Assembly (NCBI GenBank): GCA_902772615.1
Contig: CACYBC010000199.1
Span: 1 to 18,008 of the forward strand
DNA length: 18,008 nucleotides
Direction: 5' to 3'
From: an uncultured Ruminococcus sp.
GTDB taxonomy: Bacteria > Bacillota > Clostridia > Oscillospirales > Ruminococcaceae
A program made the translations under genes and the position numbers. The notes beneath the pieces were generated by a model, which saw only the letters and a list, made by a program, of their open reading frames with translations, made no database searches and had not been told where the DNA came from. Position 1 is the first letter of the stretch. Each line of letters begins with the position of its first letter. Shown here in pieces: positions 8,799 through 16,531 of the stretch.

Positions 8799-9509
8799 TT
8801 ATTGAGCAGACATCGCAGTATATGAAACTGCTGCGGCGTCCGGGTCCATATTGCATTCCAGAAACCAGAAATCACTTGTTTCGGCAATCTTTGATGTGCT
8901 GCTCAATAGCTTGTGCATACCCCGAATATTTTTCGGCCGGTATGTGTACTTCAGCAGAAGAGGAAGAACGGATTCGGAAGGGGCCTTTTTAATGAAATTG
9001 ATCTCTCCTCGGCTCAGGAAACACACTGCTTTGAGAGGAGCTGAGGTGTTGCTTCCGAGACGGTGCTTTCCGTTCCAGGGAGTCCCATAGATCCTGATGT
9101 GATTGGGGAATACTCTCAAAAGAGGCTTGTCATCATTTATCATCACTGCGCGTTCACCAAGGTACTGCCGCCAGAGCCTGGTATGAGTGCTCTTGCCGGT
9201 ACCGCTGGGAGCGCAGAAGAGGTAAGCCTTACCATCTACAGCTACGCATGACCCATGCATGAGAACTGTATTCCTGACTGCAAGTTCCGAACAGATCTTC
9301 CTGTATAGCGCCATATGCTCCAGATCCTGTACGGAAGGGTTCTCTGTTGTGGCAAAACCACGTTCATTCTCTATGTCTTCTTCTGAGACCGAAACACTCA
9401 GTTCCGCTGGTCTGTCCGTAATGTAATCTTTACAGAAACGTCGGCTGCTTTCATATATAGTGTCAGCCTCAATAACGGTGCCGGCAAGTTCCATTTTGAA
9501 CTTATACAT
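8799..9509 (-). CDS. HprK/PEPCK-like P-loop kinase
   Basis: This 236-residue protein has the P-loop A100-P-S-G-T-G-K106-S-T and a second acidic motif, N125-D-D-K (INDDKPLL), followed by YGTPWNGK (141-148). That is the pattern of the HPr kinase/PEP-carboxykinase-like group found next to lasso-peptide clusters, one member of which phosphorylates the C-terminal Ser of its precursor. There is no N-terminal HprK regulatory domain, so it is not the catabolite-repression enzyme. The start overlaps the upstream gene by 8 nt (ATGTATAA), with AGGGGA 7 nt before it. By context it may phosphorylate the 31-residue peptide encoded just beyond the shared terminator. The family call is firm; the substrate is inferred. 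Confidence 0.85.
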   Translation of the reverse strand: MYKFKMELAGTVIEADTIYESSRRFCKDYITDRPAELSVSVSEEDIENERGFATTENPSVQDLEHMALYRKICSELAVRNTVLMHGSCVAVDGKAYLFCAPSGTGKSTHTRLWRQYLGERAVMINDDKPLLRVFPNHIRIYGTPWNGKHRLGSNTSAPLKAVCFLSRGEINFIKKAPSESVLPLLLKYTYRPKNIRGMHKLLSSTSKIAETSDFWFLECNMDPDAAAVSYTAMSAQ

Positions 9510-10680
9510 CTGTGTTTTCCCCTGTTTCTTTTATGCCGAGGAGCTGTCTGACTCTCTCCAGCTGGGCTGCATCGCTCATGTCAGTCTGTATGAGAGCTTC
9601 TGTCTGAGTCTTAAGTCTATTACGGTATTTTCTGCTGAACACTCTGGTCCACCGCACGACCTGGAAGACTGGGGTTAGCCACTTGTGTTCCTGCAGAATC
9701 GGGAAAGAATACTTTAGATTATCGTAGGGCAGGAATATGCGGTCGAATATATATCTGCCGACTCCCTTCTCTTCTACACCAAGTGCAACTCTGTTTTTAA
9801 GTGTACCGTACATGCTTCCGGTCAGTATGAACTGCTCCAATTCTTCAAAAGGAACAGCCCCACCGTCGAGCCAGGCTTTTGCAGTGGCAGACATCACCTC
9901 TGCGAAAGTCAAGAGCCCGGTCTTTTTGAGCAGTTCTCTGCGACCTGCTTCATCGCGGTCAGGCCGACCGTCCAGGAGCCAAAGATCTATCAAAGATCTT
10001 AATGGGCATCCCCCGTCAGAACTCAAGTGTTTGGCCATATGTGCTACGTGGTAGAGATATAGATCCGGGTCAGACATCCTCATGAGGTGTTTGTGCCCTT
10101 CAGCAGGACAGACCTTATCCCAGATCTCAGGAAGATGCGCTGTCACGCTTTGCATTGTCTGATAGTCTGCAAAGAGCATGTTATGCATCTCTACATGCAC
10201 ATTGTTTGCCGGTGAATGAAAAGACAGATGGTGAGAGCCTTTCTCCTCTTCTTCCTCAGTGTAACCCAGGGCATTTTTAACGAGTTCGCACGCACGTTCA
10301 AAATCCTTATTGCGAAACAGTACGTCGATATCAGCACTGGTTCGCATCCAGGGTTCGGGATAAAGCGGACGCATGACGGCACCTTTGAGAGGTATGAAAT
10401 CAACTCCTTCTTTTTCAAACAACACCGTCATGGCTTCCAGTTCGTGCGTCATTTGCTCAGAACGCCATATAGAAGCATAGTACTGCTGAACGGCATTATT
10501 GTTGATGCATTCTATGCCGTTCTTATGGAGGGCATCAAAAACGAGGTGAGTCAGATCATGTTTTTTCGAGATCCTGATCAGAGATGCTTCATCAGATACA
10601 TTAAACCTATCCGGCAGTGGAACGCCGCGGATCTCAAAACGTATGATGTCGATCAGTTCTTGTTGTATTTTTGTACGCAT
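9502..10680 (-). CDS. Nucleotidyltransferase-fold protein (NTP_transf_5 type)
   Basis: This 392-residue protein has the hallmarks of the uncharacterised nucleotidyltransferase family PF14907: PLKG at 97-100, RTSADIDVLF at 113-122 with D117 and D119 as likely metal ligands, a later acidic E164 in VEMHN, and a His-rich helix YHVAHMAKHL (210-219). In other bacteria such genes sit in lasso-peptide and related clusters, and the natural substrate is mostly unknown. It is first in a two-gene minus-strand operon with the kinase. The ATG at 10680 has no ribosome site. A TATAAT lies 7-12 nt upstream and an in-frame TGA 13-15 nt upstream, so the start is fixed unless a non-standard codon is used, and the mRNA may be leaderless. 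Confidence 0.85.
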   Translation of the reverse strand: MRTKIQQELIDIIRFEIRGVPLPDRFNVSDEASLIRISKKHDLTHLVFDALHKNGIECINNNAVQQYYASIWRSEQMTHELEAMTVLFEKEGVDFIPLKGAVMRPLYPEPWMRTSADIDVLFRNKDFERACELVKNALGYTEEEEEKGSHHLSFHSPANNVHVEMHNMLFADYQTMQSVTAHLPEIWDKVCPAEGHKHLMRMSDPDLYLYHVAHMAKHLSSDGGCPLRSLIDLWLLDGRPDRDEAGRRELLKKTGLLTFAEVMSATAKAWLDGGAVPFEELEQFILTGSMYGTLKNRVALGVEEKGVGRYIFDRIFLPYDNLKYSFPILQEHKWLTPVFQVVRWTRVFSRKYRNRLKTQTEALIQTDMSDAAQLERVRQLLGIKETGENTDV

Positions 10681-10686
10681 AATTGG

Positions 10687-10714
10687 ATTATATCAGATAT
10701 GATGACTTTTTCAG
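10687..10714 (-). promoter_or_regulatory. Candidate promoter of the nucleotidyltransferase-kinase operon (leaderless start)
   Basis: On the minus strand, TATAAT occupies 10692-10687 and CTGAAA (4 of 6 to TTGACA) occupies 10714-10709, with a 16-bp spacer. The -10 box ends 6 nt before the ATG, so transcription would start at or next to the start codon. Confidence 0.6.
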
Positions 10715-10731
10715 CGGGAAAAGTGTAAAAT
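10702..10731 (+). promoter_or_regulatory. Candidate promoter of the PqqD-protease-exporter operon
   Basis: ATGACT at 10702-10707 (4 of 6 to TTGACA) and TAAAAT at 10726-10731 (5 of 6 to TATAAT) are 18 bp apart. The expected start is near 10738, just before TAGGAG and the ATG at 10764. It overlaps the divergent promoter over 10702-10714. Confidence 0.55.
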
Positions 10732-10763
10732 ACTCTTATCTAGAACATTTTAGGAGTAATACA

Positions 10764-11024
10764 ATGAAACTAAAGGAACAGTTTGTGACTAAGGATATGG
10801 GAGACTCTCAGGTGATGGTCGCGGTCGGAGGTTCTGCGTTCTCAGGAGTGGTGCGCAGCAACAGCACTGCAGCATATATCGTCGATCTTCTTAAGGAGGA
10901 AACGACAAAGGAAAAAATCGTCGCAGCTATTATGGAAAGATACGATGTGTCAGAAGAGCGTGTGTCTGCGGATGTGGAAAAGATCCTGGACACGCTACGC
11001 AGTATCGGTGCTCTGAATGAATAA
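10764..11024 (+). CDS. PqqD-like RiPP recognition element protein
   Basis: This 86-residue protein starts MKLKEQFV and matches the PqqD family: a short beta-rich N-terminal half (VAVGG...FSGVVRSNSTAAYIVDLL) and a helical second half with a conserved-looking ERVSADVEKILDTL. TAGGAG at 10751-10756 lies 7 nt before the chosen ATG; the frame is open further upstream (to 10683), but that part overlaps the promoter and has no ribosome site. PqqD/RRE proteins bind leader peptides and hand them to modifying enzymes. As a free-standing protein here it would recruit the 31-residue peptide to the kinase, nucleotidyltransferase or protease. The last 8 nt overlap the next gene (ATGAATAA), so translation is coupled. 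Confidence 0.85.
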   Translation: MKLKEQFVTKDMGDSQVMVAVGGSAFSGVVRSNSTAAYIVDLLKEETTKEKIVAAIMERYDVSEERVSADVEKILDTLRSIGALNE

Positions 11025-11466
11025 CGATCAGTTGAACTTTGAAGAATACCTTTCCAGATTCGGATCGCTGACATACAAAAACAAAGGCACAAGTATGATG
11101 CCTCTGCTGCGGCAAGACAAAGATCTTTTTACGATCGTTAGAAAAGGCCCTGAACGTTGCAGAAAATACGATGTTGTTCTTTATAAAGATAAACTGGACC
11201 GGTATATCCTGCATCGGGTGATCAAAGTTGTAAAAGATGGATACTTCATCCGTGGTGATAACACATACAGAAATGAGTTCAGGAAAGAAGAAGAGATAAT
11301 AGGAGTAATGACAGGATTCATACGGGATGGTAAGGAGATATCGGTAGAAAATCCCTGGTATAAGCTCTACTCTGTTTTCAGAAATACGAGTTATCCTGTA
11401 CGTTATTTTTATGTAAAACTGAGACATGCTGCCAGCAAATTCCGTAATAAACAAAAGAATAAGTAG
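11017..11466 (+). CDS. Soluble S24/S26-type peptidase with predicted Ser-His dyad
   Basis: This 149-residue protein has the signal-peptidase core: GTSMMP (24-29) with the nucleophile candidate S26, then YDVVLYKD (51-58), YILHRVIKV (63-71) with H66 where bacterial enzymes carry Lys, and FIRGDN (77-82). A His at that site is typical of the SipW/ER type rather than LepB. It has no hydrophobic N-terminal anchor and no other clear membrane segment, so it is probably cytoplasmic, unlike ordinary signal peptidases. Lying between a PqqD protein and an exporter, it is a likely leader or maturation protease for the peptide. It has no ribosome site of its own and starts inside the upstream gene. The cleavage site cannot be told. 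Confidence 0.8.
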   Translation: MNNDQLNFEEYLSRFGSLTYKNKGTSMMPLLRQDKDLFTIVRKGPERCRKYDVVLYKDKLDRYILHRVIKVVKDGYFIRGDNTYRNEFRKEEEIIGVMTGFIRDGKEISVENPWYKLYSVFRNTSYPVRYFYVKLRHAASKFRNKQKNK

Positions 11467-11489
11467 TTCTGACTAGGGCTTCATTAGTA

Positions 11490-13292
11490 ATGAACATTAT
11501 AAAGACAGCAAAAAAGAAGAAGCATCTGAGCGGCTCATTGCCATGGATATGGGAAAACAGCAGAGGACAAAGAAAAACTGTACTTATTCTTGCTGTGGCA
11601 AATATTACCGTTGCGATGTGTACGGTATATGAGGCTCTTGCCCTAAGGAATATCGTCAACAGCGCTGTCGGCAGAGATGAGAAAGCTTTCACTTCAGCCG
11701 GCAAGCTATTGTTGGCACTGATAGCAGTCAGATTGGCTATGCCTATACTTACCAGGTGGCTGAGTGAACTGACTAAGTCAAAGCTTGAGAACAGGTTCAA
11801 GGACAGGCTCTTCAGAACATTGATGGCAAAGGACTATGCCTCGGTGTCAGCAATGCATTCCGGTGAATGGATGAATCGGTTGACCAGCGATACGGTCGTG
11901 GTGGCAGGCAATGTTGTAGATATCGTACCAAATGCCTGTGCAACTTTGGTTAGACTGACATTGTCTGTCCTGCTTGTCATATACCTGGTAAAAGATGTCA
12001 CGTGGGTGGTCTTTCCCTGCGCAGCTGTACTGGTTATGGTGACGGTTTTGCTACGCGGATACATGAAAAAACTGCACAAGCGCATTCAGGAATCAGATGG
12101 AAGACTCAGGGCATTTATATCTGACTGCTTATCAAACCTAATGGTCATCCGCAGTTTTTCGCGCGAAGATGACAGCGCTGCCAGAGCGGATGAACTGATG
12201 GAAGAGCATATGAAGCGCCGCATGGAACGCATGCACTTTACCAATGTAGTCAACACCGGATATCTATTCATTCTGGAGAGCGTTTATGTTGCTGCGGTCA
12301 TATACGGTGGACACTGCATACTTACCGGTACGATGAATTATGGCACTTTTTCGGCTGTGATAACTCTGATTGGAAACATACAGGGACCGATAACCAACGT
12401 TTCAGGTTATGTACCGAAATGGTATGCCATGCAGGCGAGCGCAGAGCGTCTCATGGAAGCGGAAAGTTTTGAGGAAGATTATTCAAACGGTAAACACAGC
12501 AGAGAAGAGGTGCAGGAATTCTACAAAGACAGGTTCGTGGGGTTGTCTCTTCGGGATATTGGTTTCACTTACAGACAGATCAAAGAACAGGCGGAAGGTA
12601 ATGAGAAAAACGTCGTCATAAGCGGGCTTAACATAGATGTGGATAAGAACGATGTTTATGCGATAACAGGTCCGTCAGGATGTGGCAAGAGTACATTGCT
12701 CAAGATATTAATGAGCTTTTATCCGGTTGACAGCGGGGAGCGGACCATTAGGGTCAGAGGTGCGGAAAACGATAAAGCTGAAAACGCTATTTCTCTTGAT
12801 TCTACCTGGAGGGGACTGTTTGCATATGTACCGCAGGGAAATTACCTTATGAGCGGCAGCATACGCGATGTGCTCACTTTCGGTGAGCGCAGTATTCCAG
12901 AGAATGTGATCGCATCAGCTCTCGATATTGCATGCGCCTCAGAATTCATAGCTGATCTTCCGAAGGGTATTGAGACGATGCTTGGAGAGCGTGGAGCAGG
13001 ACTCTCTGAGGGACAGATACAAAGACTTGCTATAGCAAGAGCTATCATTTCCGGACAGCCTGTATTATTGCTGGATGAAGCGACCAGTTCACTGGACGAG
13101 GCTACCGAAGCTGATCTTATTCACAATCTCCGTACGCTCACTGACCGGACAGTAATTATAGTTACACACAGGATGAGGGTCTTGTCGATATGCAACAAAG
13201 TGCTGTCTATGGGAGGACATGACGTGGCAGAAGACAGCAGCGACGTCAACGTTGTCGTGGAAAAGGTACGATCTCCTGAGGTATTATTATGA
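11490..13292 (+). CDS. ABC exporter (fused membrane and ATP-binding domains), no peptidase domain
   Basis: This 600-residue half-transporter has membrane segments near 30-52, 73-90, 150-168, 172-188 and 258-280. The ATPase domain begins about 352 and shows Walker A GPSGCGKST (394-402), Q-loop Q449, signature LSEGQ (505-509), Walker B VLLLDE (525-530) and H-loop H560. It has the MsbA/McjD-type layout and would work as a homodimer. There is no N-terminal C39 peptidase, so any precursor must be cut elsewhere, perhaps by the S24/S26-type protein encoded 23 nt upstream. Export of the modified 31-residue peptide is the likely role. The ribosome site is weak (TAGGG at 11474-11478). Confidence 0.9.
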   Translation: MNIIKTAKKKKHLSGSLPWIWENSRGQRKTVLILAVANITVAMCTVYEALALRNIVNSAVGRDEKAFTSAGKLLLALIAVRLAMPILTRWLSELTKSKLENRFKDRLFRTLMAKDYASVSAMHSGEWMNRLTSDTVVVAGNVVDIVPNACATLVRLTLSVLLVIYLVKDVTWVVFPCAAVLVMVTVLLRGYMKKLHKRIQESDGRLRAFISDCLSNLMVIRSFSREDDSAARADELMEEHMKRRMERMHFTNVVNTGYLFILESVYVAAVIYGGHCILTGTMNYGTFSAVITLIGNIQGPITNVSGYVPKWYAMQASAERLMEAESFEEDYSNGKHSREEVQEFYKDRFVGLSLRDIGFTYRQIKEQAEGNEKNVVISGLNIDVDKNDVYAITGPSGCGKSTLLKILMSFYPVDSGERTIRVRGAENDKAENAISLDSTWRGLFAYVPQGNYLMSGSIRDVLTFGERSIPENVIASALDIACASEFIADLPKGIETMLGERGAGLSEGQIQRLAIARAIISGQPVLLLDEATSSLDEATEADLIHNLRTLTDRTVIIVTHRMRVLSICNKVLSMGGHDVAEDSSDVNVVVEKVRSPEVLL

Positions 13293-13378
13293 TTAGAATA
13301 TGAATTATCTGAGATGGCTGTTGTATAGCCAGTCTAAGAATTTATAATTTGGAATGAGTAGATACCAAGAGAACACTG

Positions 13379-13407
13379 AAGGCCCCGGATGATACCGGGG
13401 CCTTTTT
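13379..13407 (+). terminator. Strong rho-independent terminator after the exporter gene
   Basis: A 10-bp stem (AAGGCCCCGG / CCGGGGCCTT) with a 6-nt loop is followed by TTT and then ATAT. It ends the PqqD-protease-exporter operon. On the other strand the following bases are CAGTG, so it is weak for the converging hydrolase gene. The 85 bp between the exporter stop and this hairpin show no further supported feature. Confidence 0.9.
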
Positions 13408-13428
13408 ATATGGTTTTTACAAGAAGGA

Positions 13429-14613
13429 TCATGACTGATCTTTTTCTTTGTCTATCTTGTCTCTGAGAGCTTTGGCCTGCCTCTTTGCATCTCGCTCTTT
13501 TCTTATCCTTCGGTTCTCTTCTCGCAGGGTGCGTTGTGTCTCGGCTACATAGTCTTTTGCGATCTGACGGATGACGGATGTAATAAACTGCTTCGTTTCA
13601 TCATCACGCAGTAAGTCAAAACCGAGCGAGAGCATGGCCTTCCTACCTTTGCCGGTGAGCTCCGTGACAGTAGTAGCTCCGCTTGAATCCAGAATGTCAA
13701 ACAGAGAATCTATGAATTCTCTTCTTGAGTCAATATCCATCGAAGAAAGTACCGAGTCGATCGACGTATCAAAGACACGGCTGCTCTTGCTCAGCGATGT
13801 ACATTTCACGAAGCCGTCAGCACTGGTCTCCCAGTTGAATCCGTCATGTCCGTTGATTCCGAAATCTTCGCTGTTTACAGTGACGATGCCTTTCGGGTTA
13901 TCCAGAAGAGTTCCGACAAGGGAATTCTTGGGGATAATCTTATGTATCCTGTCCTTGATGCTTTTATAGCCCGGAGTGTCGTAGTAGGACGCTCGGAAAC
14001 CGGGTCCGTCGAAGGAATAGACAGCCTGTATGCGGTTCTTCAGGGTTTCTTCTGCGGTACAGGCAGCATATATAGCCAGATTTCCGCCTTTAGAGTGGCC
14101 GCCTATTATCATGGGGCCGTCGAAAAGAGTGGAGCGGTATCTCAGATAGGACAGAGCATCTCTCTGAGCGCTTACATAATCGGAACAACTGAGATAGAAG
14201 TTCTCTTTCCAGGCCAGTATGTTGTCATCCGTGCCTCTGAAAGTGATGAAGTGAAGATCATCAGGAAGATCAACCACAAGAGCGGAGAACTGTTCTGTCT
14301 TTCTCTCCTCTACAATATTGATGAAACCCGAGAGCCAGAGGTTCCTGAATCTTTCGCACTGCGATGCCGCCTTCATCACCGGAATAAGATTGATCCCTGC
14401 CAGTTTTACAGTCTCAGCGCCATCCTGTCCGTACCTCATAAAGTACTGCTCAGCTGCATAGAAGAAGGGAACCGGAGCACCGTCTCTGTCTATGATGTCT
14501 GTCCAGTCAATGGCGCCTATCTTGCTCATGAGAAACAGGTCGGCATCGTTGATCGCAGAGACAGAAAAGGGAATGTCGCCCCGCCATTTCAGGTAATCCA
14601 TCATTTTATTCAT
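13429..14613 (-). CDS. DUF2974 (Mbeg1-like) alpha/beta hydrolase
   Basis: This 394-residue lipase-like serine hydrolase has the nucleophile elbow GGHSKGG (S174), the preceding strand FITFRGTDDN (122-131) that forms the oxyanion side, SFDGPGF (200-206), and H256 in NGHDGFNW as catalytic His candidate. The family is common in Clostridia and its substrate is unknown. Residues about 350-394 form a highly charged tail (RTLREENRRIRKERDAKRQ), likely a coiled coil or membrane-surface helix. There is no signal peptide. AGAGG lies 8 nt before the ATG at 14613, which favours this over the later Met4 and Met5. It stands alone and converges on the exporter operon; no link to the peptide locus is shown. 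Confidence 0.85.
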   Translation of the reverse strand: MNKMMDYLKWRGDIPFSVSAINDADLFLMSKIGAIDWTDIIDRDGAPVPFFYAAEQYFMRYGQDGAETVKLAGINLIPVMKAASQCERFRNLWLSGFINIVEERKTEQFSALVVDLPDDLHFITFRGTDDNILAWKENFYLSCSDYVSAQRDALSYLRYRSTLFDGPMIIGGHSKGGNLAIYAACTAEETLKNRIQAVYSFDGPGFRASYYDTPGYKSIKDRIHKIIPKNSLVGTLLDNPKGIVTVNSEDFGINGHDGFNWETSADGFVKCTSLSKSSRVFDTSIDSVLSSMDIDSRREFIDSLFDILDSSGATTVTELTGKGRKAMLSLGFDLLRDDETKQFITSVIRQIAKDYVAETQRTLREENRRIRKERDAKRQAKALRDKIDKEKDQS

Positions 14614-14710
14614 CGAAAAAACCTCTTCTACTGAATATAGGAAACAGTCCAGAAAAGAACCGTGCCTTTAGACAAAAACAGAAGTATTGTAGTATGAAAG
14701 GAGTCTGTTT

Positions 14711-14747
14711 TTAAGTACAATCTAATTATACAACAGAAAGTACTTAA
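14711..14747. promoter_or_regulatory. Inverted repeat upstream of azlC
   Basis: TTAAGTAC (14711-14718) and GTACTTAA (14740-14747) form a perfect 8-bp inverted repeat with a 21-nt AT-rich spacer, about 30 bp before the azlC start. It could be an operator for a dimeric regulator or a hairpin in the leader. No clear promoter was fixed here. Confidence 0.4.
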
Positions 14748-14776
14748 GGCGTCTCAATGCCTCTGAAAACGTGAAA

Positions 14777-15469
14777 ATGAAGGACTTACACAGTGATATG
14801 AAACTGGCCTTTACCGCAACGCTGCCGGTGATGGCGGGATATCTTGTGCTCGGGATCGGATTCGGATTCGTTATGAGATCTTCCGGATACGGTACTGCCT
14901 GGTCGGCGGCTGAGGCGCTGTTCATATATGCCGGGGCGATGCAGTATGCCACAGTTGGTCTGCTCAGATCCCACGCGTCCCTGCTCACCGCAGCACTGAC
15001 AGCGTTCGCAGTCAATGCCAGACATCTGTTTTACGGCATCTCCATGCTTGAACCTTACAGGGAGATCACAAAAGGGAGATGGTATCTGATCTTCTCGCTT
15101 ACTGATGAGACCTATTCTCTGCTCTGCGACAGGGATCTCACGGATAAAGCGGAGAACAGAAAAGTATTCTGTTTTGCAGTTTCTCTGCTGGACCATATAT
15201 ACTGGACCACGGGATGCGTGCTTGGAGGACTGCTGAGTTCTGTCATACCCGTCGGAAGCAACAGGGCGGACTTCGCGCTAACGGCGCTTTTTGTGTCTGT
15301 GTTCGTAGGACAGTGGAAGAACACGTCCGAACATGGCCCGGCACTGGCAGGAGTAATGTGCTCTGTTGCAAGCATCCTGATCTTCGGGAAAGACAGTTTT
15401 CTTATCCCGGCAATGATCATGATCGTTGCTGTGCTTCTGTTCATGAGGAGGTCAGGCAATGATGCATGA
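14777..15469 (+). CDS. azlC: AzlC-type branched-chain amino acid export protein
   Basis: This 230-residue membrane protein has several hydrophobic segments and the AzlC pattern near the N-terminus: LPVMAGYLVLGIGFGF, then EALFIYAGAMQYATVGLL and NARHLFYGISML. AzlC pairs with the small AzlD protein, encoded next, to export branched-chain amino acids or their analogues across the cytoplasmic membrane. The start is uncertain: ATG at 14777 and GTG at 14771 are both possible, and neither has a good ribosome site. A five-codon mini-ORF (14757-14774) with a weak AAGGCG site overlaps the start, which could couple translation. It is first in an operon reaching the right edge. Confidence 0.9.
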   Translation: MKDLHSDMKLAFTATLPVMAGYLVLGIGFGFVMRSSGYGTAWSAAEALFIYAGAMQYATVGLLRSHASLLTAALTAFAVNARHLFYGISMLEPYREITKGRWYLIFSLTDETYSLLCDRDLTDKAENRKVFCFAVSLLDHIYWTTGCVLGGLLSSVIPVGSNRADFALTALFVSVFVGQWKNTSEHGPALAGVMCSVASILIFGKDSFLIPAMIMIVAVLLFMRRSGNDA

Positions 15470-15782
15470 TATCCTTATAGTAGTAGTCATATCCGCAGTG
15501 ACCATCATGATAAGGTTTCTTCCGTTCATCATTTTCCGGGATAAGGATGATGTCCCGCAGACAGTCAGATATCTCGGAGAGGTATTGCCTGGCGCGGTCA
15601 TGGGAATGCTCGTCGTATACTGTCTCAAGGACATAGATCTTTCTGCAACCGGTCACGGTGTCCCGCAGATACTGTCGGTGATCGCGACCGCGGCGGCATA
15701 TCTCTGGAGAAGGGACACATCGCTCAGTGTTATCATAGGAACGGCATGCTATATGATCCTGACAGCTTTGGTCAGCGCATGA
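15459..15782 (+). CDS. azlD: AzlD-type partner of the branched-chain amino acid exporter
   Basis: This 107-residue protein has four short hydrophobic stretches (ILIVVVISAVTIMI at the start, then segments near 42-52, 70-80 and 88-105) and the typical AzlD opening IMIRFLPFIIF. It overlaps azlC by 11 nt and has a strong GAGGAGG (15445-15451) 7 nt before its ATG. An in-frame second ATG at 15462 is also possible. It acts with AzlC as a two-part membrane exporter. Confidence 0.9.
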   Translation: MMHDILIVVVISAVTIMIRFLPFIIFRDKDDVPQTVRYLGEVLPGAVMGMLVVYCLKDIDLSATGHGVPQILSVIATAAAYLWRRDTSLSVIIGTACYMILTALVSA

Positions 15783-15801
15783 CCGGGAAGGAATAATGAA
15801 A

Positions 15802-16500
15802 ATGGCTTCAGCCACAAAAGCAGATAAAAAACAGATAAACACCTTCGATGAACTGATGGAGACTGTTGACAGGGAGGGCTTCCTTCCGCTCTTCCGAAAC
15901 GGCATCAGGGGGTTCTCCGTGGAGGACAGGACCCGCACCGCAGGCTGGTGGACCGGACTTGAACAGATCGATCCGTGGGAGTGGAGAGCTCTGGCGGCAA
16001 GAAGCGCGGAAGTCGCCTACGGCAAGTTTTTTGACGGCAGGGCGGGTTTCATCTCTATGGAATGGTTTCCGACATTCGCGAACTGGAAAAGAGACGGATA
16101 CGATTTTGACGCTCTTTTCGAGGACGGGAAGGCCACCATGCGCCAGAAGAAGATAATGGATCTGTTCATGAACGGGGAGGAGCTTTTCTCCTTTGAGGCT
16201 AAGCGCAAAGCAGGCTTCGGAAAAGAAGGGGAGAGGAACTTTGAAGGTACGCTGACTTCCCTGGAAAAGGCATCATATCTGGTGATAAGAGATTTCCGCA
16301 GAAGAGTGAATAAAAAGGGCGGTGAATACGGGTGGCACATAGCAGTCCTGACAGCGCCTGAGAGCATCTGGGGTTACGATGCGGTGACAGCGGATTACTT
16401 CGAGGAACCTGCTGTATCAAGACAGAAGATAACAGATCATCTTTTATCGCTGTATCCGCAGGCAGGAGTAGCTGATATTCTCTCCGTACTTGGAAACTGA
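15802..16500 (+). CDS. AlkZ-related protein
   Basis: This protein of about 232 residues is soluble and basic/aromatic. Near its start is GFSVEDRTRTAGWWTG, then DPWEWRALAARS, AYGKFFDGRAGFIS, FPTFANWKRDGYDFDALFED and GFGKEGERNFEGTL. This matches, from memory, the family named AlkZ-related in Clostridia, distantly tied to the AlkZ DNA glycosylases, but no Q-x-D-type catalytic motif was recognised and an enzymatic role is not shown. Two starts are possible: ATG at 15796 lies only 3 nt after AAGGA, while ATG at 15802 lies 9 nt away and is preferred. It sits 19 nt after azlD within the transporter operon. Confidence 0.65.
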   Translation: MASATKADKKQINTFDELMETVDREGFLPLFRNGIRGFSVEDRTRTAGWWTGLEQIDPWEWRALAARSAEVAYGKFFDGRAGFISMEWFPTFANWKRDGYDFDALFEDGKATMRQKKIMDLFMNGEELFSFEAKRKAGFGKEGERNFEGTLTSLEKASYLVIRDFRRRVNKKGGEYGWHIAVLTAPESIWGYDAVTADYFEEPAVSRQKITDHLLSLYPQAGVADILSVLGN

Positions 16501-16531
16501 TAATACAAAGCAAATCATGATAGAGGTAGAT

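Noticed and set aside
8799..9509. Calling the kinase the true HPr kinase/phosphorylase of carbon catabolite repression
   Set aside because: It lacks the N-terminal domain and shows a GTPWNGK-type motif; its neighbours are peptide-processing genes rather than lgt or ptsH.
10683..10763. A longer start for the PqqD-like protein
   Set aside because: The extra 27 codons lie over the promoter and have no ribosome site; the ATG at 10764 has TAGGAG at proper spacing and fits the family length.
13300..13347. A 15-codon ORF (MNYLRWLLYSQSKNL) between the exporter gene and its terminator, as a second peptide gene
   Set aside because: No ribosome site and no promoter of its own; it is too short to be distinguished from chance.
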